From Udaeobacter sp025935755 (GTDB lineage: Bacteria > Verrucomicrobiota > Verrucomicrobiia > Chthoniobacterales > UBA10450): a stretch of 64,000 nt of DNA. Both the position numbers and the translations under genes were made by a program. Location: the NCBI GenBank assembly GCA_036278715.1, contig DASUKN010000001.1:11107-75106 (forward strand), written 5' to 3'. Of the stretch, positions 44,650-53,098 are shown piece by piece; positions within the stretch are counted from its first letter, which is position 1; each line of letters starts with the position of its first letter. The notes under the pieces are model-generated. The model was not told the DNA's origin and did not search any database. It worked only from the letters and a program-made list of their open reading frames with translations.

Positions 44650-46464
44650 ATGTCAGCACTAGCTGGATTTATAGGGAAACAGCGGCCTCCGGTACAAGGG
44701 AACGTCATCTCGAAAATGCTGGCCGCGATGTCGCGTGAATCCGACACGACTCTTAACACGCGATTTCTTCCTGGTGCTGGATTAGAACTGGGGTGGTTGT
44801 CGGCGTCTGGATCGAACAACGAATGCACCTTTGTTTCGGATCGGGAAAACACACTGTTTCTGCTGCTGAGAGGAGAACTGTTTTCAGGTGATGAAATCGG
44901 AACGAATGGCTCTTGCACCCGCAGAGCGGCGGCGCACTTGGTGTCTCAAGTGATGTCGTCTGACCCGGGAGCATTGTTGAACCTTAATGGGTGGTTTAGC
45001 GGCATCCTCGTAGACGCACGTGCTAATACAGTCATCTTGTTCAACGATCGATACGGGTTGGGAAAAATCTACTACCACGAGGCGCCGGACGGATTCTTTT
45101 TTGCGTCGGAAGCAAAGGCTCTCCTAAGCGTGTTACCTGCTGCGAGACAGCTTGATGTCCAAAGTTTGGGCGAATTTTTTTCATGCGATTGCGTTCTTCA
45201 GGATAGAACACTTTTTCGTGATGTATTCGTTCTCCCAGCCGGTTCTGCCTGGACCCTCAAACCAGATGCAGCTGTTACGAAGCGCCGTTATTTTGAGCCC
45301 AGCGCGTGGGAAAATCAGCCGAGCCTTTCACCGGAGCGCTATTATCAGCTCCTGAAAGAACGTTTTCCAAAAGTTCTGGAACGTTACCTCTGTTCCGGGA
45401 GCGAGATAGGCATGTCGCTTACTGGTGGTTTGGATGGACGCATGGTGATGGCTTGGTCTAACGCGAAACCCGGCCAAATGCCTTGTTATAGCTTTGGAAG
45501 CGCGTTTCGGGAAACGGCCGACGTATCGATCGCGCGAGAGGTCGCGTCTGTGTGCAAACAGGATTATTCCGAATTCAAAGTGGATGGCGAGTTCCTCTCG
45601 AATTTCCCAGCCCTCGCGCAACAAGCGGTTCATATCAGCGACGGCGCCATGGATGTCAGCGGCGCGGCGGAGCTCTATGTGAACAGGCTGGCAAGACAGA
45701 TCAAACCGGTCCGGCTGACCGGCAATTATGGATCGGAAATCCTGCGTGGAAATATCGCTTTCCGACCGCAACGAATCGAAAAGGACGTCTTCAACGTCGA
45801 AGTTGCGAACTCAGTTGAACAAGCGCGTGTCACCTACGTCGAGGAGTCGCGGGGCGATCGTCACTCCTTCATCGCGTTCAAACAAATGCCCTGGTATCAT
45901 TTCGCCCGTTCAACGTTGGAGAAGTCGCAGCTGGTGGTACGCTCGCCGTATTTGGATAACGACTTGGTGGAATTATCTTTCCAGGCTCCACATGACCGTC
46001 GAACGAACTTCGATTTGAACCTGAAGCTTGTGGCTGATGGAAACTCGGAGTTGGCTCGCATTCCAACGGATCGCGGAATCCAGTACGGAGCCAACAAGTT
46101 GTTCAACCGCCTTCGCCGCTCGAGCAAACAATTCCTGGCAAAAGCAGAATACGCTTACGACTACGGTATGCCACCGTGGCTGGCACGAGTAGACCGGTGG
46201 CTTTCGCCTTTGAAGCTGGAACGCGCCTTTTTGGGCAGGCAAAAATTTTATCACTTTCGGACATGGTATCGGCGACCACTCGCGAATTTCGTTCGCGAAC
46301 TACTCCTGGACGGACAAACATTGGCGCGTCCATGGTTGAACCGCCGTCGCGTGGAAGACGTCGTCACGTCACACGTCAAAGGATACGCGAATCATACGCT
46401 CCTGATCCACAAGCTTCTCAGCGTCGAACTGATTCACAGGACGTTATTACAACAAGGGCGATGA
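44650..46464 (+). CDS. Asparagine-synthetase-like amidotransferase lacking Cys2
   Basis: 604 aa with the AsnB layout. The N-terminal Ntn-glutaminase-like domain opens MSALAGFIG: the catalytic Cys of MCGIAGF is Ser. NDRYGLGKIYYHE matches the usual R-D-x-x-G-x-x-x-L-Y-Y. The C-terminal synthetase domain has the PP-loop LTGGLDGRMV (257-266), keeping the GG-x-D core. Loss of Cys2 predicts no glutamine hydrolysis, so free ammonia or another amine may be used. WbpS-type relatives amidate uronic acids in O-antigens, which would fit the WbpABDE pathway here. ATGA overlap with the next GT2. Confidence 0.85.
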   Translation: MSALAGFIGKQRPPVQGNVISKMLAAMSRESDTTLNTRFLPGAGLELGWLSASGSNNECTFVSDRENTLFLLLRGELFSGDEIGTNGSCTRRAAAHLVSQVMSSDPGALLNLNGWFSGILVDARANTVILFNDRYGLGKIYYHEAPDGFFFASEAKALLSVLPAARQLDVQSLGEFFSCDCVLQDRTLFRDVFVLPAGSAWTLKPDAAVTKRRYFEPSAWENQPSLSPERYYQLLKERFPKVLERYLCSGSEIGMSLTGGLDGRMVMAWSNAKPGQMPCYSFGSAFRETADVSIAREVASVCKQDYSEFKVDGEFLSNFPALAQQAVHISDGAMDVSGAAELYVNRLARQIKPVRLTGNYGSEILRGNIAFRPQRIEKDVFNVEVANSVEQARVTYVEESRGDRHSFIAFKQMPWYHFARSTLEKSQLVVRSPYLDNDLVELSFQAPHDRRTNFDLNLKLVADGNSELARIPTDRGIQYGANKLFNRLRRSSKQFLAKAEYAYDYGMPPWLARVDRWLSPLKLERAFLGRQKFYHFRTWYRRPLANFVRELLLDGQTLARPWLNRRRVEDVVTSHVKGYANHTLLIHKLLSVELIHRTLLQQGR

Positions 46465-47366
46465 CGCCGAAACACCATATCACCGTCTGTGTTTGCACCT
46501 ATCGGCGCCCGGAATTGCTTAACTTATTGTTAGTCCAGTTAGCCGAACAGGAGAACCAGAATGTTTTCGATCACGAAGTGGTTGTCGTCGACAACGACAT
46601 GCTGGAATCAGCCAGGCCGATAGTAGAAAGGGTCGCAACCAACACGAGGCTTCCAATCAGCTATCACGTCGAACCGCGAAGGAACATCGCTTTAGCGCGA
46701 AACAAGGCTTTGGAAAATGCGAGAGGCGATTTCGTTGCATTTATCGACGACGATGAATTGCCGGTCCGTGACTGGCTTCTGCGGTTGTTGAAAACGTGTT
46801 TGCACACAGGAGTTGACGGTGTGCTCGGCCCCGTGGTTCCTCGGTATGAAGTCGAACCTCCGCCATGGGTAAAGAAGGGTCGATTGTATCATCGTCCGCG
46901 TCACGAAACGGGCGTGCTCATTGGTCGAAGCGAAGGACGCACAGGCAATCTGTTGTTTCGACGTTCCTTGCTTCAACGTGACCCGGCTGTGTTCAGGCCA
47001 CAATTCGGCAGCGGTGGCGAAGATCGTGATTTGTTCGCGCGGTGGATGGATGCCGGACACCGCTTTGCCTGGTGCGACGAAGCCGTTGCGTACGAAGCTG
47101 TGCCTGCTGTGCGATGGAAGCCTTCGTTCCTGATTCGCCGCGCGCTTCTCCGCGGTCAAATGTCCCTTGGCCAGGCTCAAGGCCGTATGACGAAAGTGAT
47201 GCGATCATGTGTAGCTGTTCCTGTTTACATCTGTGCTCTGCCGTTCCTCTGGTGTGCTGGGCGCCATGTGTTCATGAAATACACGATCAGTCTGTTCGAT
47301 CACGTGGGTAGACTTCTTGCCTGCCTGAAACTCAGGCCGATCAAAGAAACCTACGTCACCGAGTAA
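46461..47366 (+). CDS. GT2 family glycosyltransferase
   Basis: 301 aa from ATG 46461, overlapping the preceding stop. ITVCVCTYRRPELLNLLLV, HEVVVVDNDM and FVAFIDDDELPVRDW show the GT-A domain with DxD; GPVVPRYEVEPPPWVKKG parallels the GT2 protein at 7110, so both belong to one subfamily. FGSGGEDRDLFARW carries the catalytic ED-like motif. A hydrophobic stretch (VAVPVYICALPFLWCAG) near the C-terminus suggests membrane association. Confidence 0.88.
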   Translation: MTPKHHITVCVCTYRRPELLNLLLVQLAEQENQNVFDHEVVVVDNDMLESARPIVERVATNTRLPISYHVEPRRNIALARNKALENARGDFVAFIDDDELPVRDWLLRLLKTCLHTGVDGVLGPVVPRYEVEPPPWVKKGRLYHRPRHETGVLIGRSEGRTGNLLFRRSLLQRDPAVFRPQFGSGGEDRDLFARWMDAGHRFAWCDEAVAYEAVPAVRWKPSFLIRRALLRGQMSLGQAQGRMTKVMRSCVAVPVYICALPFLWCAGRHVFMKYTISLFDHVGRLLACLKLRPIKETYVTE

Positions 47367-47371
47367 GCGCG

Positions 47372-48442
47372 ATGGATTCCGATTTTTTTTCAGACACAAT
47401 CATCGACCGCGAAGCCCCGGTTCTGGTAACCGGGGCCGCTGGTTTCATCGGAAAACGTGTGGTGCATAGTTTGTTGAATGCCGGATTTCGCAACGTGCGT
47501 TGCCTGGTTCGGTCTATCTCAAAATCTGGGGATTTGTTAGGTTTATCACGCAACCAAAGCGGTTCCCAGTTGCAAATCATCCGTGGAAATCTGTTGTCTC
47601 GTGACGACTGCATCGCAGCAGCGCGGGGCATGGCGGTGATCTACCACCTTGCAGCAAGTACGGGCGAAAAATCGTTTCCGGACGCGTTTATGAATTCAGC
47701 GCTGGCGACGCGAAATCTTATCGAAGCGTTTTTGCAGAATGGAAACCCGAAGCGCTTCGTCAATGTAAGTTCGTTTGCAGTTTATTCGAACCTTGGTTTA
47801 AAGCGCGGGGCCGTCCTCGATGAGACATGTCCATTGGAAGATTCGCCTCAGCAACGCTTCGATCCCTATGCTTTCGGGAAGCTTAAACAGGAAGAGATCG
47901 TTAGGAAATACGGAACCGAAAAAAAGTTGCCTTACGTGATCGTGCGTCCTGGGACCGTATTCGGGGCCGGCAAACAAGCCCTGACGGGACGTATAGGTAT
48001 TGATACGTTCGGTTTCTTTATGCATCTGGGTGGATCCAATCAGCTCCCGTTAACTTTTGTCGACAATTGCGCCGATGCGATCGTTCTGGCAGGCCTGAAG
48101 CGAGGAGTCGAAGGCGAGGTATTTAACATCGTGGATGACGAGTCGATTACGAGCAGGGAATTCCTGACTGCGCACAAGAGGGCAGTGGGAAATTATTTTT
48201 CAGTCCGTGTGCCTTATCCCGTGGCGTACCTTTCAAGCCTGGCATGGGAGAATTACGCGAAATGGTCTAAAGGTCAGCTGCCACCGGTTTTTAATCAGCG
48301 GCGTTGTGCGGCAGAATGGAAAGGCAACCGTTTTTCGAACGCCAAGATCCGGAACCGGCTGGGATGGCGCCCCCGCGTTCCGATGAATAAGGCACTGGAA
48401 GCTTTCTTCGCTCAGTTTGCCGCGAGGCGCATCACAAGCTGA
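47372..48442 (+). CDS. NAD-dependent epimerase/dehydratase
   Basis: 356-aa extended SDR. APVLVTGAAGFIGKRVVHSL is the NAD motif, FVNVSSFAVYS the Ser strand, and RFDPYAFGKLKQEEIVRKYG the YxxxK catalytic pair. VIVRPGTVFGAGKQ is common in the group. The specific sugar modification (epimerisation, dehydration or reduction) cannot be read. The following oxidoreductase gene begins 40 bp later. Together they probably make one modified nucleotide sugar. Confidence 0.82.
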   Translation: MDSDFFSDTIIDREAPVLVTGAAGFIGKRVVHSLLNAGFRNVRCLVRSISKSGDLLGLSRNQSGSQLQIIRGNLLSRDDCIAAARGMAVIYHLAASTGEKSFPDAFMNSALATRNLIEAFLQNGNPKRFVNVSSFAVYSNLGLKRGAVLDETCPLEDSPQQRFDPYAFGKLKQEEIVRKYGTEKKLPYVIVRPGTVFGAGKQALTGRIGIDTFGFFMHLGGSNQLPLTFVDNCADAIVLAGLKRGVEGEVFNIVDDESITSREFLTAHKRAVGNYFSVRVPYPVAYLSSLAWENYAKWSKGQLPPVFNQRRCAAEWKGNRFSNAKIRNRLGWRPRVPMNKALEAFFAQFAARRITS

Positions 48443-48482
48443 ATCGTTGCTTCAGCCGGGGCGACATGGTTCGCCTGAGCAC

Positions 48483-49643
48483 ATGTTAAAGACTGCCATA
48501 ATCGGTTGCGGTAAAATTGCCGACGACCACGTTCACGCCATCGGGAGGATAGCGGATTGCACGATTGTGGGGTTATGCGACCGGGAACCGTTGATGGCGA
48601 AGCAATTGGGGGAGCGGTGTGGTATCTCCACGTGCACGTCAGACGTTGATGAACTGTTGCGCACAGCTAATCCCGATGTTGTTCACATTACTACGCCGCC
48701 ACAGACACACTTCGAACTTGCACGTCGCTGTTTGGAATCTGGCTGCCACGTATACGTCGAGAAGCCTTTCACTCTCGATGCACCCGAAGCAGAGCGTCTG
48801 ATTGAGTTAGCGACATGCCTCGGTCGTAAAATAACGGTGGGCAATGACTGCATGTTTACCCATGCCGCAATAGCTGGTCGCAAACTGGCGCGCGAGGGCT
48901 TCTTAGGCGGCGCTCCCGTTCACATGGAGAGCTTTTACTGTTATGAGCTACAAGGAAGGTACGCTGGTGCCCTGTTAGGGGATCGAAATCATTGGGTCCG
49001 GCAATTACCCGGGAAACTTCTGCATAACATTATCAGCCACGGCATTGTTCGGGTCGCTGAGTACCTCCAGGACGACAATCCAAAAGTAATGGCTCATGGT
49101 TTCATCAGCCCGCTACTCGATGAGTTGGGCGAAGAAGAAATTGTGGATGAGCTTCGCGTAGTTATAGCCGATCAAACCGGTGTTACGGCGTACTTTACGT
49201 TTTCATCCCAGATGCGGCCGTCGCTACATCAATTCCGGGTGTACGGTCCGGTAAACGGCTTCGTCCTGGATGATGACGAGCATTCCCTCATCAAGCTCTA
49301 TGGAAGACGTTACAAGAGCTATGCCCAAAAATTCATACCTTCGTTCAATCTTGCAACCCAGCACTTACACAATCTCAAACAGAACGTCGCGCTGTTCCTC
49401 CGGCGGGATTTCCACATGAAAGCAGGTATGAAAAACCTGATGGAACATTTTTATCGCTCCATAACTTCCGGCGAGCCGGTGCCGATTTCGTATCGCGACA
49501 TTCTGCTCACCTGCAAAATAATGGACGCGATATTTGCTCAAATCGGGCAGGCGCGCCACGGGGACTTAGCTGAGGACTGCGCGACTGTGACCACCCGTGA
49601 GCCGGCCCTGGCCGTTTGCGGTTCAAACAATTTCAGCAGCTGA
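48483..49643 (+). CDS. Gfo/Idh/MocA-family oxidoreductase
   Basis: 386 aa from ATG 48483. KTAIIGCGKIADDHVHAIGR is the NAD-binding start, VHITTPPQTHFELARRC and HVYVEKPFTLDAPEA carry the EKP motif, and LLHNIISHGIVRVAEYL contains the conserved His. It is more diverged than the pair at 26686/34851 and lacks their GCGYWGP start. It may oxidise or reduce a nucleotide sugar made by the SDR next door. The stop shares bases with the ATG of the following membrane protein (TGATG overlap, 49641-49645). Confidence 0.83.
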   Translation: MLKTAIIGCGKIADDHVHAIGRIADCTIVGLCDREPLMAKQLGERCGISTCTSDVDELLRTANPDVVHITTPPQTHFELARRCLESGCHVYVEKPFTLDAPEAERLIELATCLGRKITVGNDCMFTHAAIAGRKLAREGFLGGAPVHMESFYCYELQGRYAGALLGDRNHWVRQLPGKLLHNIISHGIVRVAEYLQDDNPKVMAHGFISPLLDELGEEEIVDELRVVIADQTGVTAYFTFSSQMRPSLHQFRVYGPVNGFVLDDDEHSLIKLYGRRYKSYAQKFIPSFNLATQHLHNLKQNVALFLRRDFHMKAGMKNLMEHFYRSITSGEPVPISYRDILLTCKIMDAIFAQIGQARHGDLAEDCATVTTREPALAVCGSNNFSS

Positions 49644-51061
49644 TGGATCGTCCTTTTGCAGTCCTGCTTTGCCTTCCCGTCATTTGGTGGCTATGGCGAC
49701 GTGATGTCGCAGCGCGACCGAGGTTCTCGAGCACCTTTTGGATCCCGTTGTTTTGGATGTTGATCCTCGGTTCGCGGCCCCTCTCATGGTGGTTAGGTAT
49801 CAGTGGAGCAGGTAGCACCGATCTGGAAGGGAACTGGTTTGATCGGCTTCTGTACCTCGGCCTGATTTTTGTGGCGATGTGCATCCTGGTCAAACGTCGT
49901 ATTTCCTGGGACGCGCTATTGGGACAAAACAAGGCATTGGTGTTTTTCTACGTGGTTCTCCTTGCGACAGTCATCTGGGCACCATTCCCAACGATTGTCT
50001 TCAGGCGTTGGTTCAAAGATATCGGCGCCATATTTATCATTCTTTTGATCCTCACCGAGACCGATCCACTGGAGGCAAGCAAGGCGCTGTTTGCCCGATG
50101 TGCATATGTATGGTTCCCGTTGTCTGAAATCTTCGCCAAGTATTTTCCCGGTATCGGCCGCGAATATTCCAAGAGCGGAGGCGCCATGTACAGCGGTGTC
50201 ACTCCCCAGAAGAACAGTTTGGGAGCAATCATCCTGGTGGCCGCACTGTTTCTGGTGACCGAGCTGATTGCCGCGAACAGGCCGCTGTTTGGAAGACGGC
50301 TGAAAACAGGCCGGTTCACGCGGTTCCTTAGTGGACACCATTTCACCATACTCATTGCGCTGGCAATGGGTATGTGGCTGCTGAAGCTTTCGGCCAGTCG
50401 CACCTCGCAAATTTGTTTTGTTCTTGGCGTCCTCATCATCCTCTCACACAAGCTACCTGTGCTGAGAACAGATCCGCGGCGAATAATCGTCCTGGCGCTC
50501 GTTGCCTTACCTGTCTTTTACATTAGCAACATGATGTTTGGTCTATCCGACAAGTTTCTCGCAATGATTGGACGAAATCCGACGTTGACCGGTCGGACGG
50601 AAATCTGGCAAGCCATCAAAAAGCACCCGGTCAATCCGGCCATCGGCTTGGGTTACATGATGTACTGGGATTACTACGGAGGTGTGGACCTTGAGCGTTA
50701 CACCGTGAAGTACAAAACGTCCCATAACGGATACCTTGATACTTACCTGGACGCTGGCGTCCTTGGACTCTGTGCTCTTGCAATACTGCTACTGGCAGTT
50801 GGAAGGCGCTCGACACGTGAGTTTCTTACCGGATCTCAATGGGGACGTCTCGCATTCGCATTTTTTGTCGCAATGCTGCTGTACAACGTGGCTGAAACAA
50901 CTTATGGGCGGCGCAGCTCTCTCTGGTTCGTGTTCCTGCTTTTCGCGATCAACATGCGAGGTGTTTTACCAGTAACGCGTTTCGAGGAGACCGAGTTGGT
51001 GGAAGACGCGGGCGTCGAAGAGCGCGAACTCGCGGGAGTGGGTGCCGGTAATCGCTGGTGA
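49643..51061 (+). CDS. O-antigen ligase/Wzy-type polymerase (WaaL/Wzy_C family)
   Basis: 472-aa protein with about eleven membrane segments from ATG 49643. The large periplasmic loop near residues 310-370 contains NPTLTGRTEIWQAI and YKTSHNGYLDTYLDAG, the motifs of the Wzy_C/WaaL family (TGR-x-x-x-W and SHNxYL), with a conserved His. It would polymerise or transfer the glycan on the periplasmic face. It is a different family from the Wzy at 21265, so the locus has two such enzymes. The C-terminal 30 residues are acidic and cytoplasmic. GTGA overlap with the deacetylase. Confidence 0.88.
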   Translation: MDRPFAVLLCLPVIWWLWRRDVAARPRFSSTFWIPLFWMLILGSRPLSWWLGISGAGSTDLEGNWFDRLLYLGLIFVAMCILVKRRISWDALLGQNKALVFFYVVLLATVIWAPFPTIVFRRWFKDIGAIFIILLILTETDPLEASKALFARCAYVWFPLSEIFAKYFPGIGREYSKSGGAMYSGVTPQKNSLGAIILVAALFLVTELIAANRPLFGRRLKTGRFTRFLSGHHFTILIALAMGMWLLKLSASRTSQICFVLGVLIILSHKLPVLRTDPRRIIVLALVALPVFYISNMMFGLSDKFLAMIGRNPTLTGRTEIWQAIKKHPVNPAIGLGYMMYWDYYGGVDLERYTVKYKTSHNGYLDTYLDAGVLGLCALAILLLAVGRRSTREFLTGSQWGRLAFAFFVAMLLYNVAETTYGRRSSLWFVFLLFAINMRGVLPVTRFEETELVEDAGVEERELAGVGAGNRW

Positions 51062-51867
51062 AATCGTGGCTGCAACGGTTGGGAACAAGAGGACGGCGTA
51101 CCGTCTCCATACGCGTGGCACGTCGCGTCGTCCCGCTGCGGAATGAGGCCCCGCTGATCTCTTTCACCTTTGATGATTTTCCACGATCGGCATTGCGTGA
51201 AGGCGGTGCGATCCTTTCGAGCCACGGCATCCGAGGCACATTCTTCGCGTCATTTGGATTGATGGGACATACCGGACCTGCGGGGGAAATGTTTCAGCGG
51301 GATGACCTTGATCAACTGCTGGTGGAGCAACATGAGTTGGCTTGTCACACTTACGACCACTGTCACGCGTGGGACACATCAGCTTCCGAGTTTCAGGCCT
51401 CGATTGTTCGCAATCGACAGGCGTTGCACCAATATCTGCCGGGCGCTTCATTCCGAAGCTTTTCTTATCCGAGCAGCTGTCCGCGGCCGGCGATCAAGCG
51501 CCAGATTTCGGGACAGTTCGATTGCTGTCGTGGCGGTGGTCACACATTAAACGCCGGTTTCGTCGACTTGAACTTTGCCAAGGCCTGTTTTCTTGAGCGA
51601 TGCGATTTCGATTGTGTTGCTGAATTGATCGAAAAGAATAACCTCGTCCGAGGCTGGCTCATATTCGCGACGCACGACGTGCGCAACATGCCTAGTCGCT
51701 TTGGGTGCGCGCCGGACTTTTTTGAACGCGTCGTACGCCAGGCAAGTAACTCAGGTGCTGGCGTTGTAACAGTACGAGAGGCAGTCACGAGGATACGGGG
51801 CAGCACAGGATCCATTGCAGCGTCTGCCTCAAGATCGCATTGCGAGCGGGTTGGCTTGCGCGTGTAA
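51058..51867 (+). CDS. Polysaccharide deacetylase (NodB homology)
   Basis: 269 aa from GTG 51058. The NodB core is clear: LISFTFDDFPRSALREG (catalytic and metal Asp), ACHTYDHCHAWD (metal His pair) and SFRSFSYPSSCPRPAIKR (motif 3). LIFATHDVRNMPSRFGC resembles motif 5. It has no clear signal peptide. A classical metal-dependent carbohydrate esterase that removes N-acetyl or O-acetyl groups is likely. Compared with the three proteins at 30939, 33160 and 38465 this is the most canonical one. The 202 bases after it hold no clear gene apart from a possible 5' extension of the next. Confidence 0.87.
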   Translation: MKSWLQRLGTRGRRTVSIRVARRVVPLRNEAPLISFTFDDFPRSALREGGAILSSHGIRGTFFASFGLMGHTGPAGEMFQRDDLDQLLVEQHELACHTYDHCHAWDTSASEFQASIVRNRQALHQYLPGASFRSFSYPSSCPRPAIKRQISGQFDCCRGGGHTLNAGFVDLNFAKACFLERCDFDCVAELIEKNNLVRGWLIFATHDVRNMPSRFGCAPDFFERVVRQASNSGAGVVTVREAVTRIRGSTGSIAASASRSHCERVGLRV

Positions 51868-52069
51868 CTGTGCAATGGCCACTCATAAGTCCTTATAAGC
51901 AAGCGATGCTCAGCCCAATTCCCACAGAAGTTCGGTTTCGGGCCTTAAAGGTACGGAATTGCTTCCAGAATCGGCAAGTTACCGGAAAAGCGATGCCGCG
52001 GTAGATACACCGCAATCGCGCTTTCGTCCTGTTATTGAAGAGGATTTACCACAGCGTTGGTTTGCCCGT

Positions 52070-53098
52070 ATGACGGATAGCCCGTTGGTTTCAATACTGA
52101 TCCCCGCGCACAATGTTGAGACGTGGATAGGTGAAACTATGCGATCAGCCTTGGCGCAAACCTGGCCTAACAAGGAAATCGTCATCGTCGAATCGGGCTC
52201 GACAGATAACACGTTACAAATTGCTCGGCAGTTTGAATCACCGATGGTCAAGGTCGTCTCGCAGCCTAATCAAGGTGCCAGCGCTGCCAGGAACACGGCA
52301 TTTTCACTTTCGAAAGGGGATTACATCCAATGGCTCGACGCGGATGATTTGCTTGCGCCGGACAAAATTGCCAGGCAAATGGAAGTCGCGGCCTCTGTAA
52401 GCAAGCGGGTGGTGCTCTCCTCCGAATGGGGTGTGTTTTTCTATCGTTCGTCCAAAGCGCGATTTACACCCACTGCGCTGTGGGCGGATCTTTCGTCACA
52501 CGAATGGTTTTTGCGAAGGATGATGCAGAACCTGCACATGCAGCCAGCGACTTGGCTAGTTAGCCGTGAACTTACTGCGTCCGTGGGACCTTGGGATACG
52601 CGCCTCTCACTTGACGATGATGGGGAGTATTTTTGCCGGGTAGTCCGAGCGAGCGAGGGTATCCGATTTGTGCCGCAGGCAAGGGTATTCTATCGCAATC
52701 CCGGTCCGCGCCGTTTGAGCGCTATTGATGGCTCGGCGAAAAAGTTGGAGTCACAGTATCTGTCAGTAGCACTTCAAGTGGGCCATTGCCGGGCTGTCGA
52801 CGACAGTCCGAGAATGCGAGCTGCTTGTCTCGCCTTTTTGCAAACCTGGCTTTTTTGCTTTTCTGGCGTTCGAGACGATCTGGCGCGCCAATTGGAACAG
52901 CTCGCTAGCTCGCTTGGAGGACAGTTACACATTCCTCAAGTGCGGAAGAAATATCGTTGGATACAACAGATCGCAGGAAAAAAGCTTGCGCGCCGCACCC
53001 AGGAACTCCTGCCGCGCGCAAAATGGGCGCTAGTTCGATACTGGGACTTCACGGTCTGGAGGTCGACAAAATCCCGTCTGCAACCCGATGAGTGTTGA
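52070..53098 (+). CDS. GT2 family glycosyltransferase
   Basis: 342 aa from ATG 52070; TTG 51959, which has AAGG upstream, would add 37 residues. SPLVSILIPAHNVETWIGE, IVIVESGSTDNTLQIA, QPNQGASAARNTAFSLSKG and YIQWLDADDLLAPDK form the GT-A core with DxD. SLDDDGEYFCRVV is the catalytic acidic region. The C-terminal 100 residues form a helical tail. Its stop lies 11 bp inside the following flippase gene, so the two are coupled. Confidence 0.88.
   Translation: MTDSPLVSILIPAHNVETWIGETMRSALAQTWPNKEIVIVESGSTDNTLQIARQFESPMVKVVSQPNQGASAARNTAFSLSKGDYIQWLDADDLLAPDKIARQMEVAASVSKRVVLSSEWGVFFYRSSKARFTPTALWADLSSHEWFLRRMMQNLHMQPATWLVSRELTASVGPWDTRLSLDDDGEYFCRVVRASEGIRFVPQARVFYRNPGPRRLSAIDGSAKKLESQYLSVALQVGHCRAVDDSPRMRAACLAFLQTWLFCFSGVRDDLARQLEQLASSLGGQLHIPQVRKKYRWIQQIAGKKLARRTQELLPRAKWALVRYWDFTVWRSTKSRLQPDEC

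Noticed and set aside
44220..44918. 232-aa minus-strand open frame
   Set aside because: Covers the end of the sulfotransferase and start of the AsnB-like gene, both well supported on the plus strand.
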